From: Planctomycetota bacterium
GTDB lineage: Bacteria > Planctomycetota > UBA1135
Assembly (NCBI GenBank): GCA_014382805.1
Contig: JACNIZ010000251.1
Span: 1 to 33,076, forward strand
Reading direction: 5' to 3'
Length of the DNA: 33,076 bases
Under the pieces are notes generated by a model. It worked only from the letters and a program-made list of their open reading frames with translations. It made no database searches and was not told where the DNA came from. The position numbers and the translations under genes were made by a program. Below, piece after piece: positions 22,748 to 31,909 of the stretch (the first letter of the stretch is position 1; each line of letters opens with the position of its first letter).

Positions 22748-24832
22748 TTAATTGCCAATTCGAATCGAGGCTTCTGCGGTAGACATCACTGTGATGGGGG
22801 AGGTCAAGCCAGATTCGGGGAAGGCGAAGTTGAGCAGGTATTGATCAAACTTGCGGTAGTTCAGTTTGGCGCGCACATTCAGAGTGCCGGTGGCGGCTGC
22901 AGGAACGGAAATCACCACTTCTTCGTTGGTCGGCGGCGGTGCTGGGTCACCCACTCCTGGACATGCAATGTCGTATTTCGCCATTTCTTCCGCCCCGGGG
23001 AACATCGAGCGCTTAAATCGGACGCCGACCATTTCCCACAAATTGTGGCGATCGATCAAATTGCCGTAGCGGTCCACTGGCTCAGCTTTCATCATGAATG
23101 AACCAGTTTCTACAAAATGCTGATCGTCCACCTTGCCGGAATGGAAGATGATGTTGCCTTGCTCATCAATCACCTCTAGCTCCACCCAAGCTTGAATGAT
23201 GTCTAATGGCCCAGTAGGGAAATCGTGACCGACTTTATTGTTCAGTAAGTGGACGCGCAGATCGAAATTTTCGCCGGCTTTTACCGAAGCAGGAGCTTCG
23301 ATTTCAATCGGAACCGCAGGACCGTCATTCCAGCGATCACTTATCTCTGGGATCGGGAATTCTCCGCGCAGCCATTTTTCGGTTAACTCAGCATGGTGTT
23401 CCGCCCCGGGCAGTTTGTGCAACAAAGGCATGTACTGATTGGCGCCAAGGAAGCGATGGCTACGGTGTTTACCGTCGTCGCCACTACGATTGAAGTCCGA
23501 TAAATCGCCCGCGGCAGGGTCCTTAGAGTTTGCAACCAGCGGCATGTGACACTCACGGCATTCAAGGGTTTTCTCTTGATTGTCCTCATTGTGCCAACGG
23601 CTAGATTTCCAGTTGTCGTATTGGTTTTGCAATTGCACCCAGCCAACTTGATTGACCTCTTCGTCGATGAACTGCTTATGACAAGCAGCGCAAAACTCGG
23701 GCGCTTTAAACATGCGACGGGACAAAGTCTCTACGTGCTTCTTTGGATAAGCCCGAATCAAGAAGTCACTCACAAATTTTGCCGCTGGACCTTCACCGAG
23801 TTCACCGAGGTAGCGCTCTGGCTGCGACATCAAGTAATTGGCATTGCCCTTGACGTCGGTTTCTTCGATGGCGTGGCAGGATAGGCAAGAAATTCCTTCT
23901 TGATAGCCCGCAAGGTCGCTTAGATTTTCGACGCCAATAAACTTAGTGCCCGAGAACAGCGAGATAGGATCATGGCAACCGGCACAATATCGAGTGGAGT
24001 CGGCGCCATTTTGGTCGGCCATGACGCTTTGAATCTTTTGGAAGCCGGCATCCATGGAAGCGTAGCGGTGGGCGCTAGGTTGCCATTCTTCGTAAATTTC
24101 TTCATGGCAACCGCTGGTGCCGCAGCCCTCCGAGCCGGCTAGCGATGCCGAATCATAGGCCCCGCCGGTCGACGTCTTGGCTAGGCTTGGAGCAAACGGA
24201 CCTTTGCCGTCGTAGGGGTCCAAATTGTATTCACTCGGGAATTGATTGACGAAAGTAGTCGGTGTAATCAAAAAAGCCAATACTCCAGTAAATGCCAATC
24301 CGCCAATGCCAAAAATTGCGGCTACGTTGCGATGGCTGCCAATGCCGCCCGCTACTTGCGCAGCATGGGCGACGTCGGTTTTACGTCGATTGCGCATAGC
24401 ACTAGTCAAGACGTGATGGCCGGCGAAAAATAGAACTCCGAATGTGGTGACGATATGAGTGTTTACCCAAAAAGGTGTCACCTTGGTACCCAGTACGGCC
24501 TCCCAAGTTAGAACCATGCCGGATATCACACAGGCAATTAACATTAAACCGCCTACCCAACCTGTGAACTTGGATTGGGTCAGTGGGTACTTCCAGTAGA
24601 CCTTTAAGTGGCTAATGCTGTATGCCAGAAACGGCAGCAGAAACAAAACGCCGCCAAGCGTATGAAGCACTACAGAATGCTGGTTGAAAACGCTAAACGG
24701 AAGCAAGAATATGCACAGTCCGCTCAATGTTAAGTAAAGGGAAAAACCAGAAACGGTTCGCGCTAGATTACTGCGCCACCCTTTCAGGCTTTGTTTTTCC
24801 CAGTGATGGATGCTGGAGTCGTCCTTCTTCAT
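22748..24832 (-). CDS. Fused cytochrome b-like membrane domain and multiheme cytochrome c
   Basis: 694 aa from ATG 24832. Residues 25-195 hold five hydrophobic helices with paired histidines (HTLGGVLFLLPFLAYSISH, WVNTHIVTTFGVLFFAGHH), resembling DUF4405/cytochrome b561-type di-heme domains. The periplasmic part has four CxxCH sites, CAGCH (283), CLSCH (316), CAACH (381) and CRECH (425), preceded by CGTSGCH (237), a CX4CH variant in the position of a first heme. Downstream histidines (SAHRYASM, SSRWHNED) could be distal ligands, as in cytochrome c554-like families. The C-terminal 220 residues are a beta-rich domain without heme motifs. Predicted role: take electrons from quinol through heme b to periplasmic hemes, or the reverse. 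It sits in the operon between two CRTAC1/UnbV genes, 12 bp from one and about 70 bp from the other. Confidence 0.9.
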   Translation of the reverse strand: MKKDDSSIHHWEKQSLKGWRSNLARTVSGFSLYLTLSGLCIFLLPFSVFNQHSVVLHTLGGVLFLLPFLAYSISHLKVYWKYPLTQSKFTGWVGGLMLIACVISGMVLTWEAVLGTKVTPFWVNTHIVTTFGVLFFAGHHVLTSAMRNRRKTDVAHAAQVAGGIGSHRNVAAIFGIGGLAFTGVLAFLITPTTFVNQFPSEYNLDPYDGKGPFAPSLAKTSTGGAYDSASLAGSEGCGTSGCHEEIYEEWQPSAHRYASMDAGFQKIQSVMADQNGADSTRYCAGCHDPISLFSGTKFIGVENLSDLAGYQEGISCLSCHAIEETDVKGNANYLMSQPERYLGELGEGPAAKFVSDFLIRAYPKKHVETLSRRMFKAPEFCAACHKQFIDEEVNQVGWVQLQNQYDNWKSSRWHNEDNQEKTLECRECHMPLVANSKDPAAGDLSDFNRSGDDGKHRSHRFLGANQYMPLLHKLPGAEHHAELTEKWLRGEFPIPEISDRWNDGPAVPIEIEAPASVKAGENFDLRVHLLNNKVGHDFPTGPLDIIQAWVELEVIDEQGNIIFHSGKVDDQHFVETGSFMMKAEPVDRYGNLIDRHNLWEMVGVRFKRSMFPGAEEMAKYDIACPGVGDPAPPPTNEEVVISVPAAATGTLNVRAKLNYRKFDQYLLNFAFPESGLTSPITVMSTAEASIRIGN

Positions 24833-24902
24833 GTGGAGAGGTTTTTGGGGGGGAAGAACGTGGTGGTTAAGTTCAGCCTAATCGAAAACATGGATGAATT
24901 GT

Positions 24903-27900
24903 TCATTTTTCAACCTTAGGCGGGTAGTTAAGCATTCCGTGGAATGGCAACGGTTCGATGGTGTCCGGGAAGGCCGTGTAAAGATCCATGTCCTTGCAAT
25001 AGCCATCCGAGTGGAGAATTAATGTTCGGCTCCAGTTTTCTGGCAAAGAAGGGAGCTGGCTGGCATCAAATTCAAGTGCTACTTCTTCGCCGCGTGCCAG
25101 GATTACAAATTGATCGTCTACAGTTTTCAGTAGATCGCGCACGTCGCCATGGTTGGTGAATGAACCGCGTAGGTTTTTAAATGGCACACCGAGGTCTAAA
25201 CGATGGTAATCATAAACCGTTGGATTGGATCCGTCGGGGGAGTACTCGCGTGGATAACCGAGGGTGCGTAGTTCAGCTACCACGGGCATGAGTTGATGCT
25301 GGATTAGAATGTTTTCTGAAATGTCGACACCAGCGTAAATTTGGTCCCAGAACACTTCCATGTTGGTGCGAATGCGTAGGCGGCCATCTTTTTGCAGCGG
25401 CAACTTGGAGATATCCACAGTCATCATGCGTGGCAACCCGGCTGGGAAGCCCATCTCTGGAGATGCTGGTATCCAGCCACCCTTGCCGTCGGGCAGTTCT
25501 ATCCATGGGGAACGCATGGTGATTCCGGCTTGCCACGCGGCATAGTTGACGTGCGAGTAGGTATATTCCACCCAACCGTGTAAATACAGAATGAGTGGTT
25601 TCGTTACGTCTAAATTCGACAAACGATCACCGAAGTCGAGCTCAATCCAATGATCCCGTGCGTAACCTACGAAGCGTGAATCCACCGGCGGCTGCGCGTA
25701 CTGCCGATCCACATGACGCAGGGTTTGCAGAAGATTGACGTTGCTATCGCTACGGGCCGACTGTGGGAAGATTGGGTTCGCCACTGCACCCGGTTTTCCG
25801 GTCGGGAACGGTGGACTGCCTGTAAAGCGTTCATCGGGGTAGATCTCCCAGTTCGCTGGATGATCGATGACCTTTAGATAAAGCTGGTCCAGGTATGTGA
25901 CTTCTTCTAATGGCTCAGCAACGCGCAATAAATAGCGGTCGTCCTTTAGGCTCACTAACTGCGGAGGAATGCGCACATCTTCGGTGGGGTCCGGTGGAGC
26001 ATATTCGCCGGGTGACATGAAAAATCCCATTCCGCCGACGCCAAGGAAATCGGTGACGTAGGCAAATCGTGCGCCGTCCCAGCAGAACAAAATCGGGCAG
26101 GAGGACGGCTTGCGCTTGATTTTATTAATTTGCCATAGCTGCCCGGCGGGCACTTCCAATTCGCTTTGCAGAACCGCGTCTAGCCAGCTGAGGCGAATGT
26201 AATCCGCAGCGGTTGCGTCGCCTAATCCAAAATGCAACTGGCGTGGAGTACTGCCTAGATAGCCGCTAGTGGAATGCATGCGGCGCAGTTGGGTGCGCAG
26301 CCCAGTTTTCATTTCAACCTGTAGATCGACCGCTTCGGGTTCGGCCCAAAAGCCATTTTCACTTTTTTGCTGCGTAGGGAGGATTTTTAACCAGTGGCGG
26401 TCAGGGTGGGGAGGGCTGCTCCAAAGCTGGGGCACGGCTCCAGCGCGAGCGATGAGCAGGTCTAGGCTGCCGTCGTTGTTAAAATCGGCACTGACTGCGC
26501 CGCGAGCTTGCGGCTGTAGCGTGCGGTCACCGAGTGCTATCGCTGGATGGAAACCGCCGCCGTCGCTCTTGTAGAGCAGAGTATGGCCAAATTCATAATC
26601 ACCGCGATTAGCATCACTAGCTAAATCGGATCCTTCCGGTCCTCTGGTTCCACTTGCAAAGCCGGCATCCAAAAGCAGCAAATCTAAATCGCCATCTAAG
26701 TCGTAATCGCCGAGCAAGGCGCCACTGGAACCTGGATAGGCATTCAGGCTTTGAGAAAGTGCGGACTGGTCAGTGAAGCTGGCTGGTGAAGATTGCAGGA
26801 ACAGTTTTGGCGAAGCGGGGCCGCGCAATACGAGCAGATCCTCCAAGCCGTTTTGATCAATATCACCACAGACTATGCCGTAGCTGTCTCCTGCATTTGC
26901 CAGTTCAGGAAATTGCCCATTCGCTGGTCGATAAATCCCGACGCGGTCATTGAGGAATATTTGATTGTCGCTGGCTTGATGCAAAAAAATTAAATCTAGA
27001 TCGCGGTCGTCATCCAGGTCGATGAGTGCAACGCCAAGAGTATGGCGCTCTCCGCCATCTAGCCCCGCTTCGGCGGCAACGTCTATAAAGCTGCCGTCAC
27101 CGTTATTGCGCCACAAAGAATTTGCGACGCCGCCATTACTGCGGTCGCCGCTATCACTGCGGTCACTGCCGTCACTGCCGTCACACCGCTCATAGCGAGC
27201 AACGAGTAAATCCAAATCATTGTCGTGATCGATGTCCGCCCAGGCCGCGCCGACGCTAATGCAATCACCGCCAGCCACGCCGCAAGCAGCAGTGATATCG
27301 GTGAAGTTGCCAGTGCCGTCGTTCTGATAAAAACGATCAGGACCAAAGCAAGTCAGGAAAATGTCGGGGTCACCATCCTTGTCAAAGTCGCCAAAAAATC
27401 CGCCGATGGCATCGCGTCCGTCAATGCCACAGTTCATCTTGGCCGTGAATACGCCATCGTGATTGAGGTACAGCACGCCACTATCGTCGACCCCGCAACC
27501 AGCTAAAAAGACATCCAAGTCACGGTCGCCATCGACGTCGGCGACGGCAACGCCGGGGCCAAAGTTACTGGCATGAAAGGTAGACTGAGGAATCCCAGTT
27601 TCAGATGAATTCAAAACACCTGGCCAGTTTGGCAAACCATAAGCCGGAAGGTTTAGCCTGCTGGCTGCGGCGACATCTGCGAAAGCCGGAAATGTGGTTT
27701 CTTCCAGTTCTGGCTGCGGCCGATCAAAGGCTCGAATCACGTCGGCATAGCGTCCCATTTCGCCATACTTCATGCCAGCTTCCACGCCGGCATTTGCATC
27801 CTTCAAAGTCCGGAAGCGATCCAATAACTCACTTGCGCGTTGCGGTTCACCCGCCTTGCGCAAGATGGCCGCTAAACGATAACAAGCGGATTGATGGTGC

Positions 27901-28418
27901 GGCAGTTTGGCCAGAGTTTGCTCAAGGTGAAAGCGCGCTTGTTGGACGTCGCTATCTTGCGCCAGGATGGCTAGTTGATAATGCGCATCAGGATCTCCGG
28001 GGGTGGCTTTCAAAACGCGTTCAAACAAAACTTTGGCTTCGTCGCCGCGTTCGTTATGACGTAATAGCACTCCCAGCGAATAAAGCGCATACGGATTCTC
28101 TGGCTCATGCTTCGCCACCCATTGCAGCTCTGCTTCGGCACGAACCAACGCCGCCTGGTCGTTGAGATTTAGTAGTGCGATGCCCAGATTGAAATGGCCA
28201 GGCGCCCATCCTGGGGCTAGGTTGACCACATCTTCAAACGCCACTACTGCCGCGGCCGGTTGAAATCGTTCCATTAGCGCGATACCACGATTAAAATCTT
28301 GGGCGACCGAATCTAAGTGCTCAGTCGGAATGGAAGAAGATGGCGTGGTATCCGTGCCGCAGCCCATCCACAACCCACCCGCACACAGCGCAATGAAAAA
28401 CCAGGATTTGTTGTTCAT
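24903..28418 (-). CDS. Lipoprotein with TPR, VCBS/FG-GAP, UnbV and large C-terminal domain
   Basis: 1171 aa from ATG 28418, which overlaps the nitrilase stop in an ATGA. The N-terminus ends in LWMGC, a lipobox-like site. Residues 35-215 are TPR helices (FNRGIALMERFQPAAAVVAFED, ALYSLGVLLRHNERGDEA). Residues 240-660 hold VCBS loops (DVDGDRDLDVF, DFDKDGDPDIF, DIDHDNDLDLL, DLDDDRDLDLI, DYDLDGDLDLL, DFNNDGSLDLL), then UnbV (LRRMHSTSGYLGSTPRQLHFG). The last 400 residues or so begin CPILFCWDGARFAYVTDFLG and contain LILYLHGWVEYTYSHVNYAA, a conserved-looking module often seen behind UnbV; its activity is unknown. A glycine/serine/aspartate stretch (SDGSDRSDSGDRSNGG) comes from a 9-bp repeat and may be variable. 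Probably anchored to a membrane facing outward. Confidence 0.92.
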   Translation of the reverse strand: MNNKSWFFIALCAGGLWMGCGTDTTPSSSIPTEHLDSVAQDFNRGIALMERFQPAAAVVAFEDVVNLAPGWAPGHFNLGIALLNLNDQAALVRAEAELQWVAKHEPENPYALYSLGVLLRHNERGDEAKVLFERVLKATPGDPDAHYQLAILAQDSDVQQARFHLEQTLAKLPHHQSACYRLAAILRKAGEPQRASELLDRFRTLKDANAGVEAGMKYGEMGRYADVIRAFDRPQPELEETTFPAFADVAAASRLNLPAYGLPNWPGVLNSSETGIPQSTFHASNFGPGVAVADVDGDRDLDVFLAGCGVDDSGVLYLNHDGVFTAKMNCGIDGRDAIGGFFGDFDKDGDPDIFLTCFGPDRFYQNDGTGNFTDITAACGVAGGDCISVGAAWADIDHDNDLDLLVARYERCDGSDGSDRSDSGDRSNGGVANSLWRNNGDGSFIDVAAEAGLDGGERHTLGVALIDLDDDRDLDLIFLHQASDNQIFLNDRVGIYRPANGQFPELANAGDSYGIVCGDIDQNGLEDLLVLRGPASPKLFLQSSPASFTDQSALSQSLNAYPGSSGALLGDYDLDGDLDLLLLDAGFASGTRGPEGSDLASDANRGDYEFGHTLLYKSDGGGFHPAIALGDRTLQPQARGAVSADFNNDGSLDLLIARAGAVPQLWSSPPHPDRHWLKILPTQQKSENGFWAEPEAVDLQVEMKTGLRTQLRRMHSTSGYLGSTPRQLHFGLGDATAADYIRLSWLDAVLQSELEVPAGQLWQINKIKRKPSSCPILFCWDGARFAYVTDFLGVGGMGFFMSPGEYAPPDPTEDVRIPPQLVSLKDDRYLLRVAEPLEEVTYLDQLYLKVIDHPANWEIYPDERFTGSPPFPTGKPGAVANPIFPQSARSDSNVNLLQTLRHVDRQYAQPPVDSRFVGYARDHWIELDFGDRLSNLDVTKPLILYLHGWVEYTYSHVNYAAWQAGITMRSPWIELPDGKGGWIPASPEMGFPAGLPRMMTVDISKLPLQKDGRLRIRTNMEVFWDQIYAGVDISENILIQHQLMPVVAELRTLGYPREYSPDGSNPTVYDYHRLDLGVPFKNLRGSFTNHGDVRDLLKTVDDQFVILARGEEVALEFDASQLPSLPENWSRTLILHSDGYCKDMDLYTAFPDTIEPLPFHGMLNYPPKVEK
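27136..27183 (-). repeat. Imperfect 9-bp tandem repeat inside the TPR-VCBS gene
   Basis: On the plus strand the unit TCACTGCSG occurs three times in a row at 27154-27180, with a diverged unit and TTACTGCGG before it. In the protein this is a flexible SDGSDRSDSGDRSNGG loop between two VCBS strands. Units are multiples of three, so copy changes would keep frame. It is short and may simply be a linker. Confidence 0.75.
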
Positions 28419-29413
28419 CGCGAATCCTCTTTGGCGCGGTCGATGGCTTGCTGGTTGAGTTCAACGCGTAGATTGCTTTCGTCGGTCCACATCCCAGGGG
28501 GATAATGACTGCAGCGGTAAACCGGATAGGCTTCGGTGCGCAAGTGTGCCGACATCGCGTGCCCGCTGCGCACCTTTCTTTCATGGCGCAACGCACTGAT
28601 GTCAATCGGCGCAACTACAATTTTTTCGCCCGGGCCTGGGTCGGCCTGAGCAAGGATGCGGCCATCGTAATCCACAACCATGCTGCCGCCGGGCCAAGAG
28701 AACGGCGGATAATTGGCAAGGCTAGCCGCTTGATTCGACGCCACCACAAAGGCGGTGTTTTCCAGCGCACGACAGCGGTTTACTGTGGTCCACCAATCCA
28801 TCGGCGGAGTGGCGCCCCACGGATCCATATAAGCCGAGACTCGAATCAAAACTTCGGCCCCGTTGGCAGTCAACTGGCGCAGCACTTCGGGAAACAGCCA
28901 GTCGTAACAAATAGCCACGCCCAGGCGGCCGATAGCGGTATCGGCGACCGGAAACATTTCATCTTTATAACCATCTAAATCGTGCGGACTTTTATGCACT
29001 TCCCATGGAATCCAGGGATTTACTTTGCGGTAACGGGTCAGAATTCCCTCTGGACCAATTAAACAAGTGGTGTTGAAGACTGTGTCGGGCCAGGCTGGAT
29101 CTTCTTCCAGGAAAGTCCCAGTTTGGATGTAGATGCCGAGTTCTTTCGCTAGTTGGTGGTAAGCGTCGGTGTGTTCATTCGGAATCTTCACGGTCAAGTG
29201 TTGCAGCAGCTCGGCGGCAGTTGCATAGACCGGTGCCGCATGCGCAAACTCAGGAAAGACCACCAACTTCACCGGCAGAAACGGCGAATATCCTTCTACC
29301 GCCATGCGTGCCATGCCCACCATATGTTCGGTTTTTACCCCGATCTCAGCGCGAACCTTCGGATTGGGCAGGTCAATCTGACAAGCGGCAGCGGAGTAGC
29401 GAATGGGATCCAT
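28415..29413 (-). CDS. Nitrilase/carbon-nitrogen hydrolase family amidohydrolase
   Basis: I place the start at ATG 29413 (MDPIRYSAAACQIDLP; 332 aa); the track start at 29506 lies inside the upstream gene. The nitrilase catalytic triad is complete: E55 in VVFPEFAHA, K130 in RYRKVNPW and C169 in GVAICYDWLFPEV. A second conserved Glu region (RCRALENTAFVVASNQ) and the GGSMVVDYDGRILA strand complete the fold. Family members hydrolyse nitriles, amides or N-carbamoyl compounds to acids and ammonia. The sequence has no signal peptide, so it should act in the cytoplasm, unlike its operon neighbours, which are exported. It lies 20 bp after the CRTAC1 lipoprotein gene and overlaps the next gene by 4 bp. 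The substrate is unknown. Confidence 0.92.
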   Translation of the reverse strand: MDPIRYSAAACQIDLPNPKVRAEIGVKTEHMVGMARMAVEGYSPFLPVKLVVFPEFAHAAPVYATAAELLQHLTVKIPNEHTDAYHQLAKELGIYIQTGTFLEEDPAWPDTVFNTTCLIGPEGILTRYRKVNPWIPWEVHKSPHDLDGYKDEMFPVADTAIGRLGVAICYDWLFPEVLRQLTANGAEVLIRVSAYMDPWGATPPMDWWTTVNRCRALENTAFVVASNQAASLANYPPFSWPGGSMVVDYDGRILAQADPGPGEKIVVAPIDISALRHERKVRSGHAMSAHLRTEAYPVYRCSHYPPGMWTDESNLRVELNQQAIDRAKEDSR

Positions 29414-29433
29414 GGTTTTGGGGATGGCTTTGT

Positions 29434-31086
29434 TCAGTTCCGAGTCACAGTCAGAACTTTGTTGGTTGCGACACCTTTGATCTTCTGCTTGAAACCGTCG
29501 CTCCAAGTCACGTTAAGGTTGGCGGGTTGCGCATTGGATGGCAATGCGAAGTGCGCGATCAATTCATTTGCTGCCAGAAAACTGGTGCCACTAGCGATCC
29601 AACGTGATTGCACCTGATCGCCGCTTTCTAGCACGACCTTGCTGCCGATTCCAAACCGATCGTGGCCTTTGCGCAAATCCTGCAACCTTACGATCAGCCA
29701 ATTGCCGCCGTCGCGATCATTGCGCAGTACCCGAATCGGGCCGTTGCGCTCGCCGACGACTATATCGATGTCACCGTCACCGTCTAAATCGCCAAATGCG
29801 GCGGTTCGGTCGCAGTGTGGTTGCGCCAACCATTTTCCGGCAGTGCCAGCTTCAGCGCGTTGAAACTTATTGCCGGTGCGTTGGTAAAGCACCGGTACTT
29901 GGTCGTAATCCCACTTCTGTTCTAGGCAGATTTCGCGTGGGTAAATGTGGCCATTGAAAAAGAGCAGGTCCTCGTCGGCGTCGTGATCAAAATCGTAAAA
30001 CCCGGCGGCCCAACTTAGGAACGGACGGCTATCCGTGTGCAGGCCGTAAGACATGGTTCGATCTTCAAAAAATGAATTGCCCTGATTCAGGTGCAAAGTA
30101 TTGGTGTCGTACATGAAGTTGGTGGTGAATAAATCGGCGAGCTGGTTGCCGTCTACATCCGCCACAGCAATGCCCATAGTTGCCTGACCGGCGCCTTCCT
30201 CATTAAAGGCGACTCCGCATGGAATACCGATCTCTTCGAAATTTCCGTCACCATTGCCGTGGTATAGGAAGCTAGCCATCGAATCGTTGCCGACGTAAAT
30301 ATCCTGATGTCCGTCTTCATCAAAATCCAGGATTACCGCTCCCAATCCCCAAGCCGCTTGACGTTTCCGAATTCCGCTAGTTTCACTGATGTCGCGGAAA
30401 TGCCCCATGCCATCATTTTCATAGAGTACGTCGGCCACCTTGGGCAAGCCCATTGGACCAGCAAAAACGGCTGCTCCAAGGAATTCTCGCATCGGCGACG
30501 GTAAGCCCGCGTCAAGCTTGCAGTAATTCACCACGTAAAGGTCGAGGTCGCCGTCGCCATCAATATCGCCGCAGGCCGCTCCAGTACTCCATGCATCGCC
30601 GCTGATCCCTGCGCTTGCGGTGACGTCCAAAAAACCACCTTGGCCAGTATTTTGCAGCAAAGCATTTTGGCCATAACAACTAACAAATAAATCCGGCCAG
30701 CCATCGCCATTAAAATCGCCTTGAGCCACGCCATATCCCCAACCTGCAAAGGTCAGACCAGCAGCAGTAGTGGCGTCGGAAAATCGCAGCTTGCCGAGGT
30801 TTTCGTAAAGGCGGCAGCCGGGGCCATTGCGAGGACTTGAAATGGTTGCCCCATTCGGCACGAATACGTCGACGTCGCCATCTTGGTCGTAATCAATGAG
30901 CGCGATTCCAGTTCCTTTGACCTCGAGTAAGTGTGTCGCTGGGTCATTACCATTTGTGACGATCATGGTGATTCCACTTTGGGCAGTTACGTCAGTGAAA
31001 TGTAGGCCAGCATGATTGGCGGAAGGTTCTGAATTCCCACACCCGCTAAGAAAAAGAGCAGACACTAGGTAAAAGAGGGGCTTCAT
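29434..31086 (-). CDS. CRTAC1-type FG-GAP/UnbV lipoprotein
   Basis: 550 aa from ATG 31086. The signal peptide ends in a good lipobox, LFLSGCGNS. The mature protein starts FTDVTAQSGITM, the usual CRTAC1 opening, and holds VCBS loops DYDQDGDVDVF, DFNGDGWPDLF, DIDGDGDLDLY, DFDEDGHQDIY, DVDGNQLADLF, DFDHDADEDLL and DLDGDGDIDIV. It finishes with UnbV (GIGSKVVLESGDQVQSRW to NVTWSDGFKQ). This is the shortest and most standard CRTAC1 member here, with no TPR or redoxin extension. It starts 4 bp after the TPR lipoprotein gene, and the nitrilase gene follows. A role as a calcium-dependent surface binding or scaffold protein is inferred from the fold only. Confidence 0.93.
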   Translation of the reverse strand: MKPLFYLVSALFLSGCGNSEPSANHAGLHFTDVTAQSGITMIVTNGNDPATHLLEVKGTGIALIDYDQDGDVDVFVPNGATISSPRNGPGCRLYENLGKLRFSDATTAAGLTFAGWGYGVAQGDFNGDGWPDLFVSCYGQNALLQNTGQGGFLDVTASAGISGDAWSTGAACGDIDGDGDLDLYVVNYCKLDAGLPSPMREFLGAAVFAGPMGLPKVADVLYENDGMGHFRDISETSGIRKRQAAWGLGAVILDFDEDGHQDIYVGNDSMASFLYHGNGDGNFEEIGIPCGVAFNEEGAGQATMGIAVADVDGNQLADLFTTNFMYDTNTLHLNQGNSFFEDRTMSYGLHTDSRPFLSWAAGFYDFDHDADEDLLFFNGHIYPREICLEQKWDYDQVPVLYQRTGNKFQRAEAGTAGKWLAQPHCDRTAAFGDLDGDGDIDIVVGERNGPIRVLRNDRDGGNWLIVRLQDLRKGHDRFGIGSKVVLESGDQVQSRWIASGTSFLAANELIAHFALPSNAQPANLNVTWSDGFKQKIKGVATNKVLTVTRN

Positions 31087-31090
31087 TCGG

Positions 31091-31909
31091 TTAATGCTGG
31101 GCGCTTAAGCGGCGGAACTGGTCAAAGGCTTGTTTGGCTTGTTCATGTTTGCCTTGCCGCATGTAGATCCGGGACAATGCGTAATAGGGTTGAGCTTGTG
31201 ATGGATCTAACTGCAGGCAAAGTTGGATCGCCTTGTGAGCCTCCTCGACCTGGTCGAGTTGCAGTAATGCCTTGCCAATTCCGGCTTGCGCTTTGGCTTG
31301 AGCAACGCTTTGCATAGCATTGGAATTTTCTAAGGATGGCAAGCTCTGCAATGCGAAACGGAAGTGCACCAAAGCCGAATCGGGATCGCCTTCCTGAAGC
31401 GTTAATTCACCTAAGGCAATTCGAGTTTCAATCCCACCGGGTTGCAGTTGTAGATGAACAAGTAGGGCTTCACGCGCTGATTCTGCTTCACCAAGCCGCA
31501 GCAAGCACATTCCATAAAGGTAAAAAATGCGATCGCAATCGGCGAAGCTAGGACCGTTTCGAATGACTTTTTCAAATAGGGGGCGCGCAGTTCCGAAACT
31601 GGCCGTTAAATAGAGAGTAACCGCTCTGGCATAAATGGCTTCGCTGTCCTCGGGGGAAGTATGGATAGCCGTTGCGGATAGTTTCAAAGCGCTGGCCATG
31701 TCGCCATGTGCGATTGCTTCAAAGATTCGACGCGTTTCGGGTCTTAAGGGTGGCAACTCTGTGTGAATGCCGTTTTCAAATAAAGGCAATGCTAGTTCGA
31801 GCAAGCTTGATTTATCCGTACCCCCGTTATTGCAGCCAAGACTGGCTGCTAGTGAAACCAACGCGGAAAGAGGAATGCGTTGCCAATGGGGGAGGGTTTG
31901 TTTTGGCAT
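31091..31909 (-). CDS. TPR-repeat lipoprotein, first gene of the operon
   Basis: 272 aa from ATG 31909. The N-terminus (IPLSALVSLAASLGCNNGG) is a lipoprotein-like signal with Cys following LG; position -3 is Ser, so the lipobox is imperfect. The rest is helical TPR units of about 34 residues: RRIFEAIAHGDMASALKLSATAI, AIYARAVTLYLTASFGTARPLFEKVI, IFYLYGMCLLRLGEAESAREALLVHL, ALGELTLQEGDPDSALVHFRFAL, AGIGKALLQLDQVEEAHKAIQLCL and YALSRIYMRQGKHEQAKQAFDQF. TPRs scaffold protein complexes, so it probably assembles the downstream exported partners. The start codon of the next gene is 4 bp after its stop. Confidence 0.88.
   Translation of the reverse strand: MPKQTLPHWQRIPLSALVSLAASLGCNNGGTDKSSLLELALPLFENGIHTELPPLRPETRRIFEAIAHGDMASALKLSATAIHTSPEDSEAIYARAVTLYLTASFGTARPLFEKVIRNGPSFADCDRIFYLYGMCLLRLGEAESAREALLVHLQLQPGGIETRIALGELTLQEGDPDSALVHFRFALQSLPSLENSNAMQSVAQAKAQAGIGKALLQLDQVEEAHKAIQLCLQLDPSQAQPYYALSRIYMRQGKHEQAKQAFDQFRRLSAQH

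Noticed and set aside
27136-27183. CRISPR-like or intergenic tandem repeat
   Set aside because: Units are only 9 bp, imperfect and inside a coding region; no spacers or cas genes.
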